In this document: piece after piece, positions 1 through 6,750 of the stretch
How positions within the stretch are numbered: position 1 is the first letter of the stretch
Layout of the letters: the number at the start of each line of letters is the position of its first letter
From: Burkholderiales bacterium
GTDB taxonomy: Bacteria; Pseudomonadota; Gammaproteobacteria; Burkholderiales; Usitatibacteraceae
Reading direction: 5' to 3'
Assembly: GCA_025350945.1 (NCBI GenBank)
Contig: JANXWW010000099.1
Span: forward strand, 1 to 12,014
Length of the DNA: 12,014 bases
The notes under the pieces: model-generated
What the model saw: only the letters and a program-made list of their open reading frames with translations
The model's database searches: none
Told to the model about the DNA's origin: nothing
Translations under genes and position numbers: made by a program

Positions 1-60
1 ACAAATACGTTCACAAATACGTTCACAGATATGTTCACAAATATGTTCACAGATACGTTC
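1..60 (+). repeat. 12-bp tandem repeat, five copies, in frame with the M13 peptidase
   Basis: Five head-to-tail 12-bp units: ACAAATACGTTC twice, then ACAGATATGTTC, ACAAATATGTTC and ACAGATACGTTC. Variation is limited to a few A/G and C/T positions. The array begins at the window edge, so it may be longer. Because 12 is a multiple of 3, copy-number change keeps the frame; it reads as Thr-Asn/Asp-Thr/Met-Phe units directly before the signal peptide. The two ATG codons available as starts lie inside units that carry ATG in place of ACG. Confidence 0.9.
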
Positions 61-2130
61 AAAGGCACACGCGAATTTCTCGCATCAGCATTTTTGGTAA
101 CCGCGCTCGCATCGGCGTTCGCAGTCCACGCGCAAACCAGCGACGTGCGCGCGTCATCTGCATCTGTGATTGAATCCGGTATCGATATTAGTATCAAACC
201 GGGCGACGATTTTTTTGCTTATGCCAACGGTGCGTGGCTGAAAGCCACGGAGATTCCGGCGGGCAAGGCACGCTGGACAGTTCGGGATGAGATCGTCGAG
301 CTGACACGCCAGCAGGTTTTGAAATTGCTGGATGATGCGTCAACGGCACCCGCAGGATCGACCGCGCGCAAAGTGGCCGATTATCAGTCGGCCTATTTGA
401 ACGAGTCTGCCATTGAAGCCAAGGGCAACGCACCATTAAAGCCGATGCTGGATCACATTGACCGCGTTCGCGACAAGGCATCGCTGACGCGGTTGCTCGG
501 TGCCGGATTGCGTGCCGATGTTGACCCGATGAACGTCGGCGTTTTCGCCTCTCCGCATATTCTGGGGTTGGCCGTGCAGGCGAGTATTCATGGCGAGAAG
601 GACTATGTTGCTTTCCTCGTGCAGGGCGGGCTTGGCTTGGCGGATCGCGAAAATTACATCAGTGCTGAACCTGCCATGCAAGTGCAGCGAATCCAGCGTC
701 AGGCGGCCATCGGTCGCGTGCTGGCTTTGCTCAATGCCGACGCTGCAATGAATACGACGACGATAACCAAAAGAGCTGAAGCGGTGATGGCATTGGAAAC
801 CGCCATCGCGCAAAGCCATGCCAGCGCCGAGGTATCTAACAACGAACGCAATGCTGATAATGTGTGGACGCGCGCCGATTTCGCGAAGCAGGCTCCGGGC
901 ATGGATTGGCCTCTGTTTTTCACGGCGGCGGGATTGGGCAGGCAGCAGACTTTCGTCGCGTGGCAACCGAGCGCCATGAAAGGTGTGGCGGCGCTAATGT
1001 CATCGCAGCCTTTGCCAGCGTGGAAAGATTACCTTCGCGTGCGACTCGTGGATATTTATGCCGATGTGCTGCCGCGTGCCTTTGCCGAACAAGTACCAGC
1101 GCTACGAGGTATTGTTGTGGCGCAAAGTGGGCGCATGCAGCGCGCGACTGAGGCCACCCAGGCGGTACTGAGCGACGCTATCGGCAGGTTCTATGCCGAG
1201 CGCCATTTCCCGGCTGCACACAAGGCGCGAGTAACAGCCATTACCGCTAACGTCATCGCGGCCTTCACCCGGGGGGTTGAGGCTGCGACGTGGCTGTCGC
1301 CTGCCAGCAAGACACAAGCGCTGGCGAAGCTTACGGCTGTGTATTTCGGTGTGGGTTATCCGGAAAAATGGACGGATTACTCTGACTTGCTTATTAAGTC
1401 TGTCGACGCAGTGGGCAATCTTCAGCGCATCGGCGAATTCCAGTATCGCCATACCTTGGCGAAACTCGAAAAGCCGGTTGATAAAACCGAATGGAGCATC
1501 GCGCCGCAGACGGCCGGTGCGGTGCTGTTGTTCCAGCAGAATTCGTACAACTTCGCGGCCGCACTGCTTCAGTCGACCAAGTTTAATCCGACCGCCTCGG
1601 ACGCCGCAAACTACGGCGCGATTGGTGCCATTGTCGGTCACGAGGTAAGCCATTTGGTCGATACCCTGGGCGCGGAATACGAGACGGATGGCCGGTTTCG
1701 CCGCTGGTGGATGGCTGAAGACATGTTGCAATATGAGGCGTTAACAGAGCCGCTGGTCAAGCAGGTCGAAAGCTATCGACCACTCCCGGATATGACGATC
1801 AACGGTAAAGTCACGCTGGTCGAAAATCTCGCTGATTTGGGTGGCCTTGGCGCTGCCTTTGATGCTTATCGCTCAACACTTGGCGCGAAGGCAAACGATA
1901 AGGAATATGTGCGGCAACAGGATCGCCAATTCTTTTTAGGCTTCGCGCGGAGCTGGCGCAGCAAGATGACCGAACCTGCGTTCAGAAAGTATCTCGCCAA
2001 CGACAATCACGCGCCGGAGAACTATCGCATCGCCACCGTGCGCAATATCGATGCTTGGTACGAGGCTTTCAACGTGCAGCCGGGACATAAGCTTTATCTG
2101 GCGCCCAAGGCGCGTGTGCGGATTTGGTAG
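31..2130 (+). CDS. Exported M13 family zinc metallopeptidase (neprilysin/PepO-like)
   Basis: A zinc endopeptidase of the M13 family, expected to cleave peptides in the periplasm or outside the cell. The zinc site is complete: HEVSH at residues 537-541 (His537, Glu538, His541), Asp544 after it, and the third ligand Glu598 in ENLADLGG with Asp602. His660 and Arg666 (HAPENYR) have the spacing of neprilysin His711 and Arg717, and the protein ends in the usual RVRIW. A hydrophobic segment (about residues 16-34, ending VHA before Gln35) looks like a signal peptide. About 700 residues is normal for bacterial members. Odd points: the substrate-binding NAYY motif before the zinc site is not recognisable (GAVLL stands where it aligns), and the start lies in a 12-bp repeat with no ribosome binding site. 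The frame is open back to base 1, so the true start may be ATG 31, ATG 43 or outside the window. Family assignment is secure; substrate is unknown. Confidence 0.93.
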   Translation: MFTNMFTDTFKGTREFLASAFLVTALASAFAVHAQTSDVRASSASVIESGIDISIKPGDDFFAYANGAWLKATEIPAGKARWTVRDEIVELTRQQVLKLLDDASTAPAGSTARKVADYQSAYLNESAIEAKGNAPLKPMLDHIDRVRDKASLTRLLGAGLRADVDPMNVGVFASPHILGLAVQASIHGEKDYVAFLVQGGLGLADRENYISAEPAMQVQRIQRQAAIGRVLALLNADAAMNTTTITKRAEAVMALETAIAQSHASAEVSNNERNADNVWTRADFAKQAPGMDWPLFFTAAGLGRQQTFVAWQPSAMKGVAALMSSQPLPAWKDYLRVRLVDIYADVLPRAFAEQVPALRGIVVAQSGRMQRATEATQAVLSDAIGRFYAERHFPAAHKARVTAITANVIAAFTRGVEAATWLSPASKTQALAKLTAVYFGVGYPEKWTDYSDLLIKSVDAVGNLQRIGEFQYRHTLAKLEKPVDKTEWSIAPQTAGAVLLFQQNSYNFAAALLQSTKFNPTASDAANYGAIGAIVGHEVSHLVDTLGAEYETDGRFRRWWMAEDMLQYEALTEPLVKQVESYRPLPDMTINGKVTLVENLADLGGLGAAFDAYRSTLGAKANDKEYVRQQDRQFFLGFARSWRSKMTEPAFRKYLANDNHAPENYRIATVRNIDAWYEAFNVQPGHKLYLAPKARVRIW

Positions 2131-2214
2131 GCAGCAAATGGCAGGCACAAAATTGTGCTGTTGCGAACAACATTGCTGACGCTTTTTCAACAGAGGGCGT
2201 GTGATGCATTTTGC

Positions 2215-2345
2215 AGTGGAGCATGTTTTTGTTTGGCTGACGTCGTGCAAGGACTTGACATGAAACGTGGGTGGATTGCGTGGCGTGACTACTCTTGCCC
2301 AGTGATTTGAAGTACGCAAAATCACTCGCGCAAACATGCTCCACT
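2215..2345. repeat. Inverted-repeat element with 14-bp perfect arms (MITE-like?)
   Basis: AGTGGAGCATGTTT at 2215-2228 is perfectly complementary to AAACATGCTCCACT at 2332-2345, with 103 bp between. TTTTGC directly abuts the left arm (2209-2214) and occurs again one base beyond the right arm (2347-2352), resembling a target-site duplication. Inside, AGTGATTT (2301-2308) and AAATCACT (2319-2326) form an 8-bp hairpin with a 10-base loop. There is no coding capacity. It could be a small non-autonomous mobile element or a structured RNA or regulatory region; the sequence alone does not decide. Confidence 0.45.
2301..2326. other. Hairpin inside the 2215-2345 element
   Basis: AGTGATTT and AAATCACT pair over 8 bp around a 10-base loop, close to the right arm of the larger inverted repeat. 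There is no T run, so it is not a good intrinsic terminator for the M13 gene that ends 170 bp upstream. Confidence 0.4.
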
Positions 2346-2483
2346 TTTTTGCATGCGCTTCTGAGCATGTGAAGATTGCACGCTTTGAGGATTGCGGACA
2401 TTACACTGATATCGAGCAACCTGAGCGTTATGCGGTGATTTTGGTTGGTTGGATGGGTGAGTGAGCAGTAAACTAAGTTGCGG

Positions 2484-2507
2484 CTTTGCAGCGTACTTTG
2501 CAGCGTA
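2484..2507. repeat. Perfect 12-bp tandem duplication
   Basis: CTTTGCAGCGTA occurs twice head to tail (2484-2495 and 2496-2507), 13 bp before the first possible start of the truncated isochorismatase-family gene. The second copy runs into the TAG (2506-2508) that closes that gene's frame upstream. Same period as the arrays at 1-60 and 7175-7222, but a different sequence. Confidence 0.85.
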
Positions 2508-2520
2508 GACACAGACGCAA

Positions 2521-2946
2521 GTGCGACACTTGAAGTTGCCTGTTGTTCACGTTCGCCACATGTCTCGTTCGCGTCATTCCGTATTCTGGCCGGGACAAGT
2601 GGGTGCTGAATTTCAGGATGCGCTGTTGCCGCTAAATTCAGAACATGTGATTGAGAAAAACGTTACCGATGCATTTGCAAACTCCGGTCTCGAACGTTGG
2701 CTGCACGTTCGCGATGTAAATGACCTGGTCATTGTCGGTGTCAGCACCAATATGTCGGTGGAGGCCACCGCGCGGACTGCGGGAAGTTTGGGATTCCGGA
2801 CAGTCGTGGTTTCAGATGCGACGTTCACATTTGATCGGGCTGACATTGTCGGCACAATGAGAATGGCAGAGGAAATTCATCTGATGTCGTTGACGAATTT
2901 GAGTGGTGAGTATGCGGAGATAGTTGAGACGGCGCTGCTTCTGTAA
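2521..2946 (+). pseudogene. Isochorismatase-family (cysteine hydrolase-like) protein, N-terminally truncated
   Basis: The 141-residue product matches the C-terminal two thirds of the isochorismatase-like hydrolase fold. LPVVHVRH (residues 6-13) is a central strand; Lys46 in VIEKN is the usual catalytic-lysine position; GVSTNMSVEATAR (73-85) is the nucleophile loop, followed by LGFRTVVVSDAT. Family members are commonly about 180-220 residues and start with a strand carrying the catalytic Asp (DxQ motif). That part is missing, and the frame is closed by TAG at 2506-2508. The nucleophilic Cys is Ser79 here; some family branches are known to lack the cysteine, so the substitution may predate the truncation. 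The start is uncertain: GTG 2521 has no clear ribosome binding site and ATG 2560 would cut into the fold. Most likely a decayed gene without catalytic activity; the family call is firm, any substrate is not. Confidence 0.72.
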
Positions 2947-3014
2947 ATCAACAAGCTATTTTTTGTAGAAAAGTTTTTAGATTATTCTGATATTGCTGCC
3001 ATTGCGTGCTACTG

Positions 3015-3036
3015 CATCCCCCGTCGCCAGGGGATG
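3015..3036. terminator. GC-rich hairpin between convergent genes
   Basis: CATCCCC (3015-3021) and GGGGATG (3030-3036) form a perfect 7-bp stem with an 8-base loop. It lies between the plus-strand gene ending at 2946 and the minus-strand gene ending at 3070, where a shared terminator is expected. Neither side has a long T run, so termination is likely rather than certain. Confidence 0.5.
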
Positions 3037-3069
3037 AGGTTCATTTAGCCTAGCGTGAATGCAGCGCGC

Positions 3070-3594
3070 TCAATCATCATCGCGCTCGTTAACCTTTGGA
3101 ATCCCCGCTGCGAACCATGGCCCCGGCGCACCGGCGGCGTAATTACGGATGAGCAGGATAGGCGCGACGCATGGGTTGGGCGGCACTGCCGACAGCGTGC
3201 CGCTGATGGTGAAATTGCCAGCGGCATCCAGATCGGTGGGAGCAGAATTCAATGCCACATCGCCGCAAAATAAAGTGGCCGCGACTTGACGTGGAATGGC
3301 GGGGCGGCCAACATTTGCGCCGCCGCCCAGAATCATGCCTTTGCCTCTAGCGGAGATGCTGCCATCCACGCCCACGCTCGCCCTGAGTGCTGCAATCGGC
3401 CACGGACGCCCGCCCGGTGGTATGCCTTTTACATCATTCGGTATCGGCACGCCGCCAGCACCGGAAGCAAACGGCTGTGAACCGACGCCACCTTCAAATC
3501 TTACCAGTGCGTTGTTGTTATCCTTGCCATTATCGGCTAATGCAAATGTGGAAAACAGGGAAGTCAAAGCAATCAAAACGAATGTCTTTTTCAT
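3070..3594 (-). CDS. Small secreted protein of unknown function
   Basis: I do not recognise a named family. The protein is 174 residues from ATG 3594, chosen because AAGGAAA lies a few bases upstream and because it gives a textbook signal peptide: MKK, a hydrophobic core to about residue 18, and cleavage after ALA before DNGKDNN. A longer frame to 3654 exists but adds an implausible leader. The mature part is about 150 residues, rich in Gly, Pro and Ala, with no membrane segment, and has two cysteines (LFCGD and NPCVAP) that could form a disulfide in the periplasm. It ends in an acidic tail (ERDDD). The phrases ALVRFEGGVGSQP and GPWFAAGIPK at its two ends suggest a compact secreted beta domain; this is inference. 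It is transcribed alone, preceded by a strong hairpin at 3649-3675. Confidence 0.8.
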   Translation of the reverse strand: MKKTFVLIALTSLFSTFALADNGKDNNNALVRFEGGVGSQPFASGAGGVPIPNDVKGIPPGGRPWPIAALRASVGVDGSISARGKGMILGGGANVGRPAIPRQVAATLFCGDVALNSAPTDLDAAGNFTISGTLSAVPPNPCVAPILLIRNYAAGAPGPWFAAGIPKVNERDDD

Positions 3595-3648
3595 AATTTT
3601 TCCTTGGTTGGAATGCATCGAAAAAATCCACCCGCACGATCTCGGATG

Positions 3649-3675
3649 CGACATCGCGCGTGGGCGCGTATGTCG
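3649..3675. promoter_or_regulatory. Strong hairpin upstream of the secreted-protein gene
   Basis: CGACAT-CGCGC (3649-3659), loop GTGG (3660-3663), then GCGCG (3664-3668), one unpaired T, and ATGTCG (3670-3675): an 11-bp stem with a single bulge. It sits about 55-80 bases before the ATG at 3594, in the likely 5' untranslated region or promoter. No T run follows on the minus strand, so an operator or mRNA leader structure is more likely than a terminator. Confidence 0.5.
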
Positions 3676-3816
3676 TTGGCAAGGGCACGGATGTCAACGC
3701 GGCAAACTGCAATCAGGATAAAAATCCCACTACCAAGCTATGCCCAACGAATCAGACTGTCAATAAGTGAGAGTACCGCTGCTGGCGCGGACGTAAGTGG
3801 GAGCGAGATGCTCCAC

Positions 3817-3843
3817 AAAATCAAAAGCGCAGACTCGCTGCGC
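3817..3843 (-). terminator. Intrinsic terminator of the small membrane-protein gene
   Basis: Read on the minus strand, GCGCAG, loop CGAGT, CTGCGC (3843 to 3827) form a perfect 6-bp GC stem followed directly by TTTTGATTTT (3826-3817). It begins 48 bases after the stop codon at 3891. A second hairpin (GGAGC/GCTCC, 3800-3814) lies just beyond it. Confidence 0.7.
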
Positions 3844-3890
3844 CTTTGCTGCCGATTCCCTTTAAGTCCGACAGGCTGATAAACAGATAC

Positions 3891-4313
3891 TTATAAAACT
3901 TTGGCGTTATTGCCCGCAGGGTTTGGCTGTGCTGCTGGTTTAACGTGCAATTTTTCATCATTCTCGCGCATCCATACCCAGCTGCTCACGGTTCTGCCAA
4001 ATTTAGCGATCATGAACATATTAAAAAAATGCATCCCGCCTAATACCAGAATCGCAAGCCCCACTCGTGAGCCCACATCGGGAATCAGATCAATCGCGCC
4101 TGCCTTCCAGCCTTCGAGACGGGTACAAATAAAGCCAATGTTGACCAGATAAAACCCGATCACGAGCAGGCGATTGGTGGATTGCGCCAGCTCTTCATCC
4201 TGACCGAAACATTTGATTAAAAACATTTCGCCGCTTTCCGATAAAACCCGTGCGACCCAGATGGTCATCGCGATAGAAATAACCAAATACAGCGCATACC
4301 CAAAGTTGGTCAT
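3891..4313 (-). CDS. Small integral membrane protein of unknown function
   Basis: A 140-residue protein with three to four hydrophobic stretches: about residues 4-20 (YALYLVISIAMTIWVA), 48-65 (LLVIGFYLVNIGFIC) and 82-102 (VGLAILVLGGMHFFNMFMI), and a polar C-terminal tail rich in Asn, Pro and Ala. No known catalytic motif is visible, so no function is assigned. I chose ATG 4313 because AAGGAG stands 8 bases before it and the first helix begins directly. An upstream in-frame ATG at 4337 also has AAGGAG in front and would add eight residues (MLQQGDFV), so the pair could also be a leader arrangement. It lies 190 bp downstream of the AraC-type membrane regulator on the same strand and has its own terminator, which suggests, without proof, that it is that regulator's target. 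Confidence 0.8.
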   Translation of the reverse strand: MTNFGYALYLVISIAMTIWVARVLSESGEMFLIKCFGQDEELAQSTNRLLVIGFYLVNIGFICTRLEGWKAGAIDLIPDVGSRVGLAILVLGGMHFFNMFMIAKFGRTVSSWVWMRENDEKLHVKPAAQPNPAGNNAKVL

Positions 4314-4503
4314 AACAAAATCTCCTTGTTGCAACATGATGAAACTCCTTTTTAAAAACCTCAGCCAATTGCTGATACGTGCAATTTATCGCGGCGGTTT
4401 ATGCAGAGCTTCCGGTTTGATCGTTTCGGAGATGATATTTTTGCGACCCTTTTTTAGGCTAATCAAATCAACAATTTAAAAACTTCCAGAAAAATAATTC
4501 CGG

Positions 4504-5577
4504 TTAAATTGATGCGACGTCATGTGAGAGTTCGCCGGATTGCTTGCGAAATTGGCCGGGCACGACACCGGTGAACTCTTTGAAAGCAACATAAAAATTC
4601 GATTGCGACGTAAAGCCCACCGATAATCCGACTGACAAAACTGATGCACGCGGTTCAGCGATCAACATCTTTTTGGCCGCCTCAACACGATAGCGCCGAA
4701 CCAGCCGCGAGAAGCCCATTTCAAACTGCGTGTTGATGAGTTCTGATAATTGATGCGACGATAATTTTGTCAATTCCGCCAGCTTGTTCAGGCTCAAATT
4801 TTCATCTTCATAAATTTTTTCTTGATCGAACAAGCGCTTGATTTCAGCGATGATATTTTCGCAATCCACGCTGCTGAGTGTCGTGACGGCATACGTGCTT
4901 GCGACCGCTTCTTCGGTTTTGCTGGTGATGTCGGGAAAGCGCAGCAGCAGATACAATACGAGCGTAAAACTCGCGCTGATCAGCAGCGCATAAACAGCCG
5001 CGAAATTTTGCCAGCCCAACATCGGTGCCGCAAAGCTCGCCGCCGCAATCAATACCGCCAGGATCGCAAACAGCAGAAGCACGCGAAACTCCAGCAAAAA
5101 CCAGCGCCGCTGCGCGCGCAGCTTGAACACCAACTGTCCGAGATGAATCGCAGCGCTTGTGCCGCCAATCATCGCCCCTGGAATCGAAATATTCAATGGT
5201 ATTAGTGCTGCGCAAATAATCGCCAACGGCAACACTGCCTACTCCCAGACGCGCCACTTCTGCTGCGGTGGACGCAACAATCCCAGCAACAGCCAATAAA
5301 AACTAGCCGACTGCAAAAACACGACAAGCACATAGCCGCGGCTGGCCAATTCAGGATCGATCTCCAGCAAAAATCGTGCATGAAAAATTTGCGTTATCGC
5401 CAGACCAAACAACATCATATAGCCCGCTGCGCGTGATTGCCAGGGCAGCGCCAACCCGCGATAAACGCTGGCAAATGCAAGCGCCAACAGTAATGACGCG
5501 CCTATTGAAAAACCGATATTGAGTACGATAAATTGTGTGAATGGCATGGGTGATGTTTGATTGTGGGTGTTGTTCAA
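4504..5577 (-). pseudogene. Membrane-anchored AraC-type regulator interrupted by an in-frame amber codon
   Basis: One gene read as two pieces. The upstream piece (5577-5239, 112 residues) has three hydrophobic helices and ends RPPQQKWRVWE at TAG (5241-5239). One codon later, in the same frame, GTG 5235 opens a 243-residue piece with about three more helices (VLPLAIICAALIPLNI; FRVLLLFAILAVLIAAASF; VYALLISASFTLVLYLLL) and a C-terminal AraC-type double helix-turn-helix domain: LSLNKLAELTKLSSHQLSELIN, then VLSVGLSVGFTSQSNFYVAFKEFTG with the family's GFxxxSxFxxxFKexxG signature. Together they give about 357 codons and six or seven helices, the usual shape of membrane-bound AraC-type regulators. 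A one-base change (TAG to CAG or GAG) would restore it. GTG 5235 has no convincing ribosome binding site. The first piece may start at TTG 5577 or ATG 5547. It may be a nonsense pseudogene, a readthrough case or a sequencing error. Confidence 0.78.
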
Positions 5578-5603
5578 GAGGGAACTTCTAAAAACCCATA
5601 GAC

Positions 5604-5626
5604 TTTTAAGCGAGATATTTTAAGCG
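5604..5626. promoter_or_regulatory. Direct repeat upstream of the AraC-type regulator gene
   Basis: TTTTAAGCG occurs at 5604-5612 and 5618-5626, 14 bp apart from start to start and about 30-50 bp upstream of the regulator's start. Spaced direct repeats are a common arrangement for AraC-type binding sites, so autoregulation is possible; a chance repeat in AT-rich DNA is also possible. Confidence 0.3.
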
Positions 5627-5796
5627 GACGATTGTGCGGGCGTGTGTGTACAACCTGAAGAAAAAAATCAAACTTGCATCAGTTCGGTTGCAATGCGAGC
5701 GTTTCGAGAAGTACCCTTTTGGTAAGCCCTAAGCAGTACAGACATCTCGGAGCAAAAAACGCCCCAAAAGCCGCGCTAGAGCTAGAGTTTATATTT

Positions 5797-6141
5797 CTAT
5801 TTATCGTTCACCAAGCTCGCAATCAGCATCGCAAACCATGTCATCGCAATCAACACCAAGGCCACCACATCACGCGTAATCGTCTCTGTGGCCAAGTCCA
5901 TCGTGACGTCGATAAAAAAGTTTTTACCGCCCGCAAAAAGTATCACAAACAGCGCTCCGATCAATGTCAATCCAAACGGAATGCCTATTCGCATCGCTCG
6001 CGGCAGCTGAGACGGCGAGGGCATTGCCGACAAGCGGTCAATTACGCGCAACGTAAACCCGGCATCATCGATGTATTGCTCGCAATGCTCACGCGCATCC
6101 GCTTCCAGTATGTCGTCCAATGGGTCGCGAATCATATTCAT
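5797..6141 (-). CDS. Small two-helix membrane protein, candidate regulator of the ECF sigma factor
   Basis: A 114-residue protein with a soluble, acidic N-terminal half (about 1-50) and two membrane helices: about 52-73 (GIPFGLTLIGALFVILFAGG) and 91-110 (VVALVLIAMTWFAMLIASLV). It begins at ATG 6141, overlapping the sigma-factor TGA by 4 bp (ATGA), so the two are almost certainly translationally coupled. Position and topology are those of an anti-sigma factor: a cytoplasmic N-terminal part of about 50 residues and a membrane anchor. I see no HxxxCxxC zinc-binding anti-sigma motif; the N-terminal half has only one Cys and one His, adjacent in EHCEQ. Either it is a non-canonical anti-sigma or it has another membrane role. 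The gene call is firm; the role is inference from context. Confidence 0.85.
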   Translation of the reverse strand: MNMIRDPLDDILEADAREHCEQYIDDAGFTLRVIDRLSAMPSPSQLPRAMRIGIPFGLTLIGALFVILFAGGKNFFIDVTMDLATETITRDVVALVLIAMTWFAMLIASLVNDK

Positions 6142-6725
6142 GCGGCTACTCCTTTGCTATTTTTATCATCAGCATATGCGCCCAGTACAGCGCGCATTTT
6201 TTCCTTGGCTTTCAAAATATTTGTTTTCACCGTGCCGAGCGGAATGCCTAAAACATAAGCAGCTTCGTCATGCGAAAGATCATTGTAGTAGCACTGCAAA
6301 ATCGCATTACGTTCAGCATCATTCAGCACATTCATGGCGCGCTCCAGATCGCGTTTCATGCCGGTATGACTCGCTTCGGACATAACGGGTTCCGGCTCGG
6401 GCATGGTTTCAGTATCGAGTAAAACCTCGTGCTTTTTACGAACCTCGCTTTGCCACACATTGAATGCGATGCGATAAAGCCAGGTTGAAAATTTTGCCTC
6501 AAAGCGAAATAATTTTATCTTCTGCCAGGCGAGAATAAACGTTTCCTGCGCCACGTCATCTGATAACTCAATCTGCCCATTCGTCATTTTGCGGATCGAC
6601 GCGCGGAGCGGCGATTGATGTCGGCGCACGAGTTGGGCGAACGCGTTGCGATCATTATTTTTTTGAACGCGCGCGATGAGATCGCTATCGCTGAATATAG
6701 GCACACTGGATGCACTCGGCATCAT
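6138..6725 (-). CDS. ECF-type RNA polymerase sigma factor
   Basis: A 195-residue sigma-70 family protein of ECF architecture. Region 2 spans about residues 25-95: DDVAQETFILAWQ (56-68) corresponds to region 2.2, and FSTWLYRIAFNVW (79-91) is the -10 recognition helix area. Region 4 spans about 125-175, with LSHDEAAYVLGIPLGTVKTNILKAKEKMR as the helix-turn-helix for the -35 element. A Pro/Glu-rich linker (MPEPEPVMSEAS) joins them. The product would direct RNA polymerase to a small regulon in response to an unknown signal. It is the middle gene of a three-gene operon: 25 bp after the DUF6249 gene and overlapping the next gene by 4 bp. Two consecutive ATGs (6725 and 6722) could start it; no strong ribosome binding site precedes them, consistent with coupling to the upstream gene. 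Confidence 0.92.
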   Translation of the reverse strand: MMPSASSVPIFSDSDLIARVQKNNDRNAFAQLVRRHQSPLRASIRKMTNGQIELSDDVAQETFILAWQKIKLFRFEAKFSTWLYRIAFNVWQSEVRKKHEVLLDTETMPEPEPVMSEASHTGMKRDLERAMNVLNDAERNAILQCYYNDLSHDEAAYVLGIPLGTVKTNILKAKEKMRAVLGAYADDKNSKGVAA

Positions 6726-6750
6726 GAGATTCAGGCAAGTGGTGAACTGT

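Larger units (their letters stand above)
2131..2520. other. 390-bp stretch without a convincing gene
   Basis: No plus-strand reading frame with recognisable protein features is present. The two minus-strand frames that cross it run into the M13 gene antisense and look like chance frames. What it holds is structural: a 131-bp inverted-repeat element (2215-2345) with an internal hairpin, and a perfect 12-bp tandem duplication (2484-2507). No remnant of the missing N-terminal part of the following isochorismatase-family gene could be recognised here in any frame. Confidence 0.6.

Noticed and set aside
1..60. 12-bp repeat as a CRISPR or iteron array
   Set aside because: Units are contiguous without spacers, so it is not CRISPR; it is in frame with a peptidase gene and no replication gene is nearby, so iterons are unlikely.
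436..1731. Long minus-strand frames (436-966 and 1102-1731) opposite the M13 gene
   Set aside because: They lie wholly antisense to a gene with intact catalytic motifs, show no family signature and have the unusual Arg/His/Cys-rich composition of a shadow frame.
1936..2512. Two overlapping minus-strand frames across 1936-2512
   Set aside because: They overlap each other and the M13 3' end, have no recognisable motif or ribosome binding site, and cross the inverted-repeat element.
3604..3879. Plus-strand frame of 91 codons upstream of the secreted-protein gene
   Set aside because: It runs through the strong hairpin and through a terminator that serves the opposite strand, and its product has no domain, signal or membrane pattern.
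4822..5296. Frames on both strands inside the regulator gene (127 and 150 codons)
   Set aside because: They are alternative frames of a gene whose membrane helices and helix-turn-helix domain are clear in the true frame.
5674..6258. 194-codon plus-strand frame across the sigma operon end
   Set aside because: It is antisense to the small membrane protein and sigma gene; rich in His, Gln and Arg with no pattern, as expected of a shadow.
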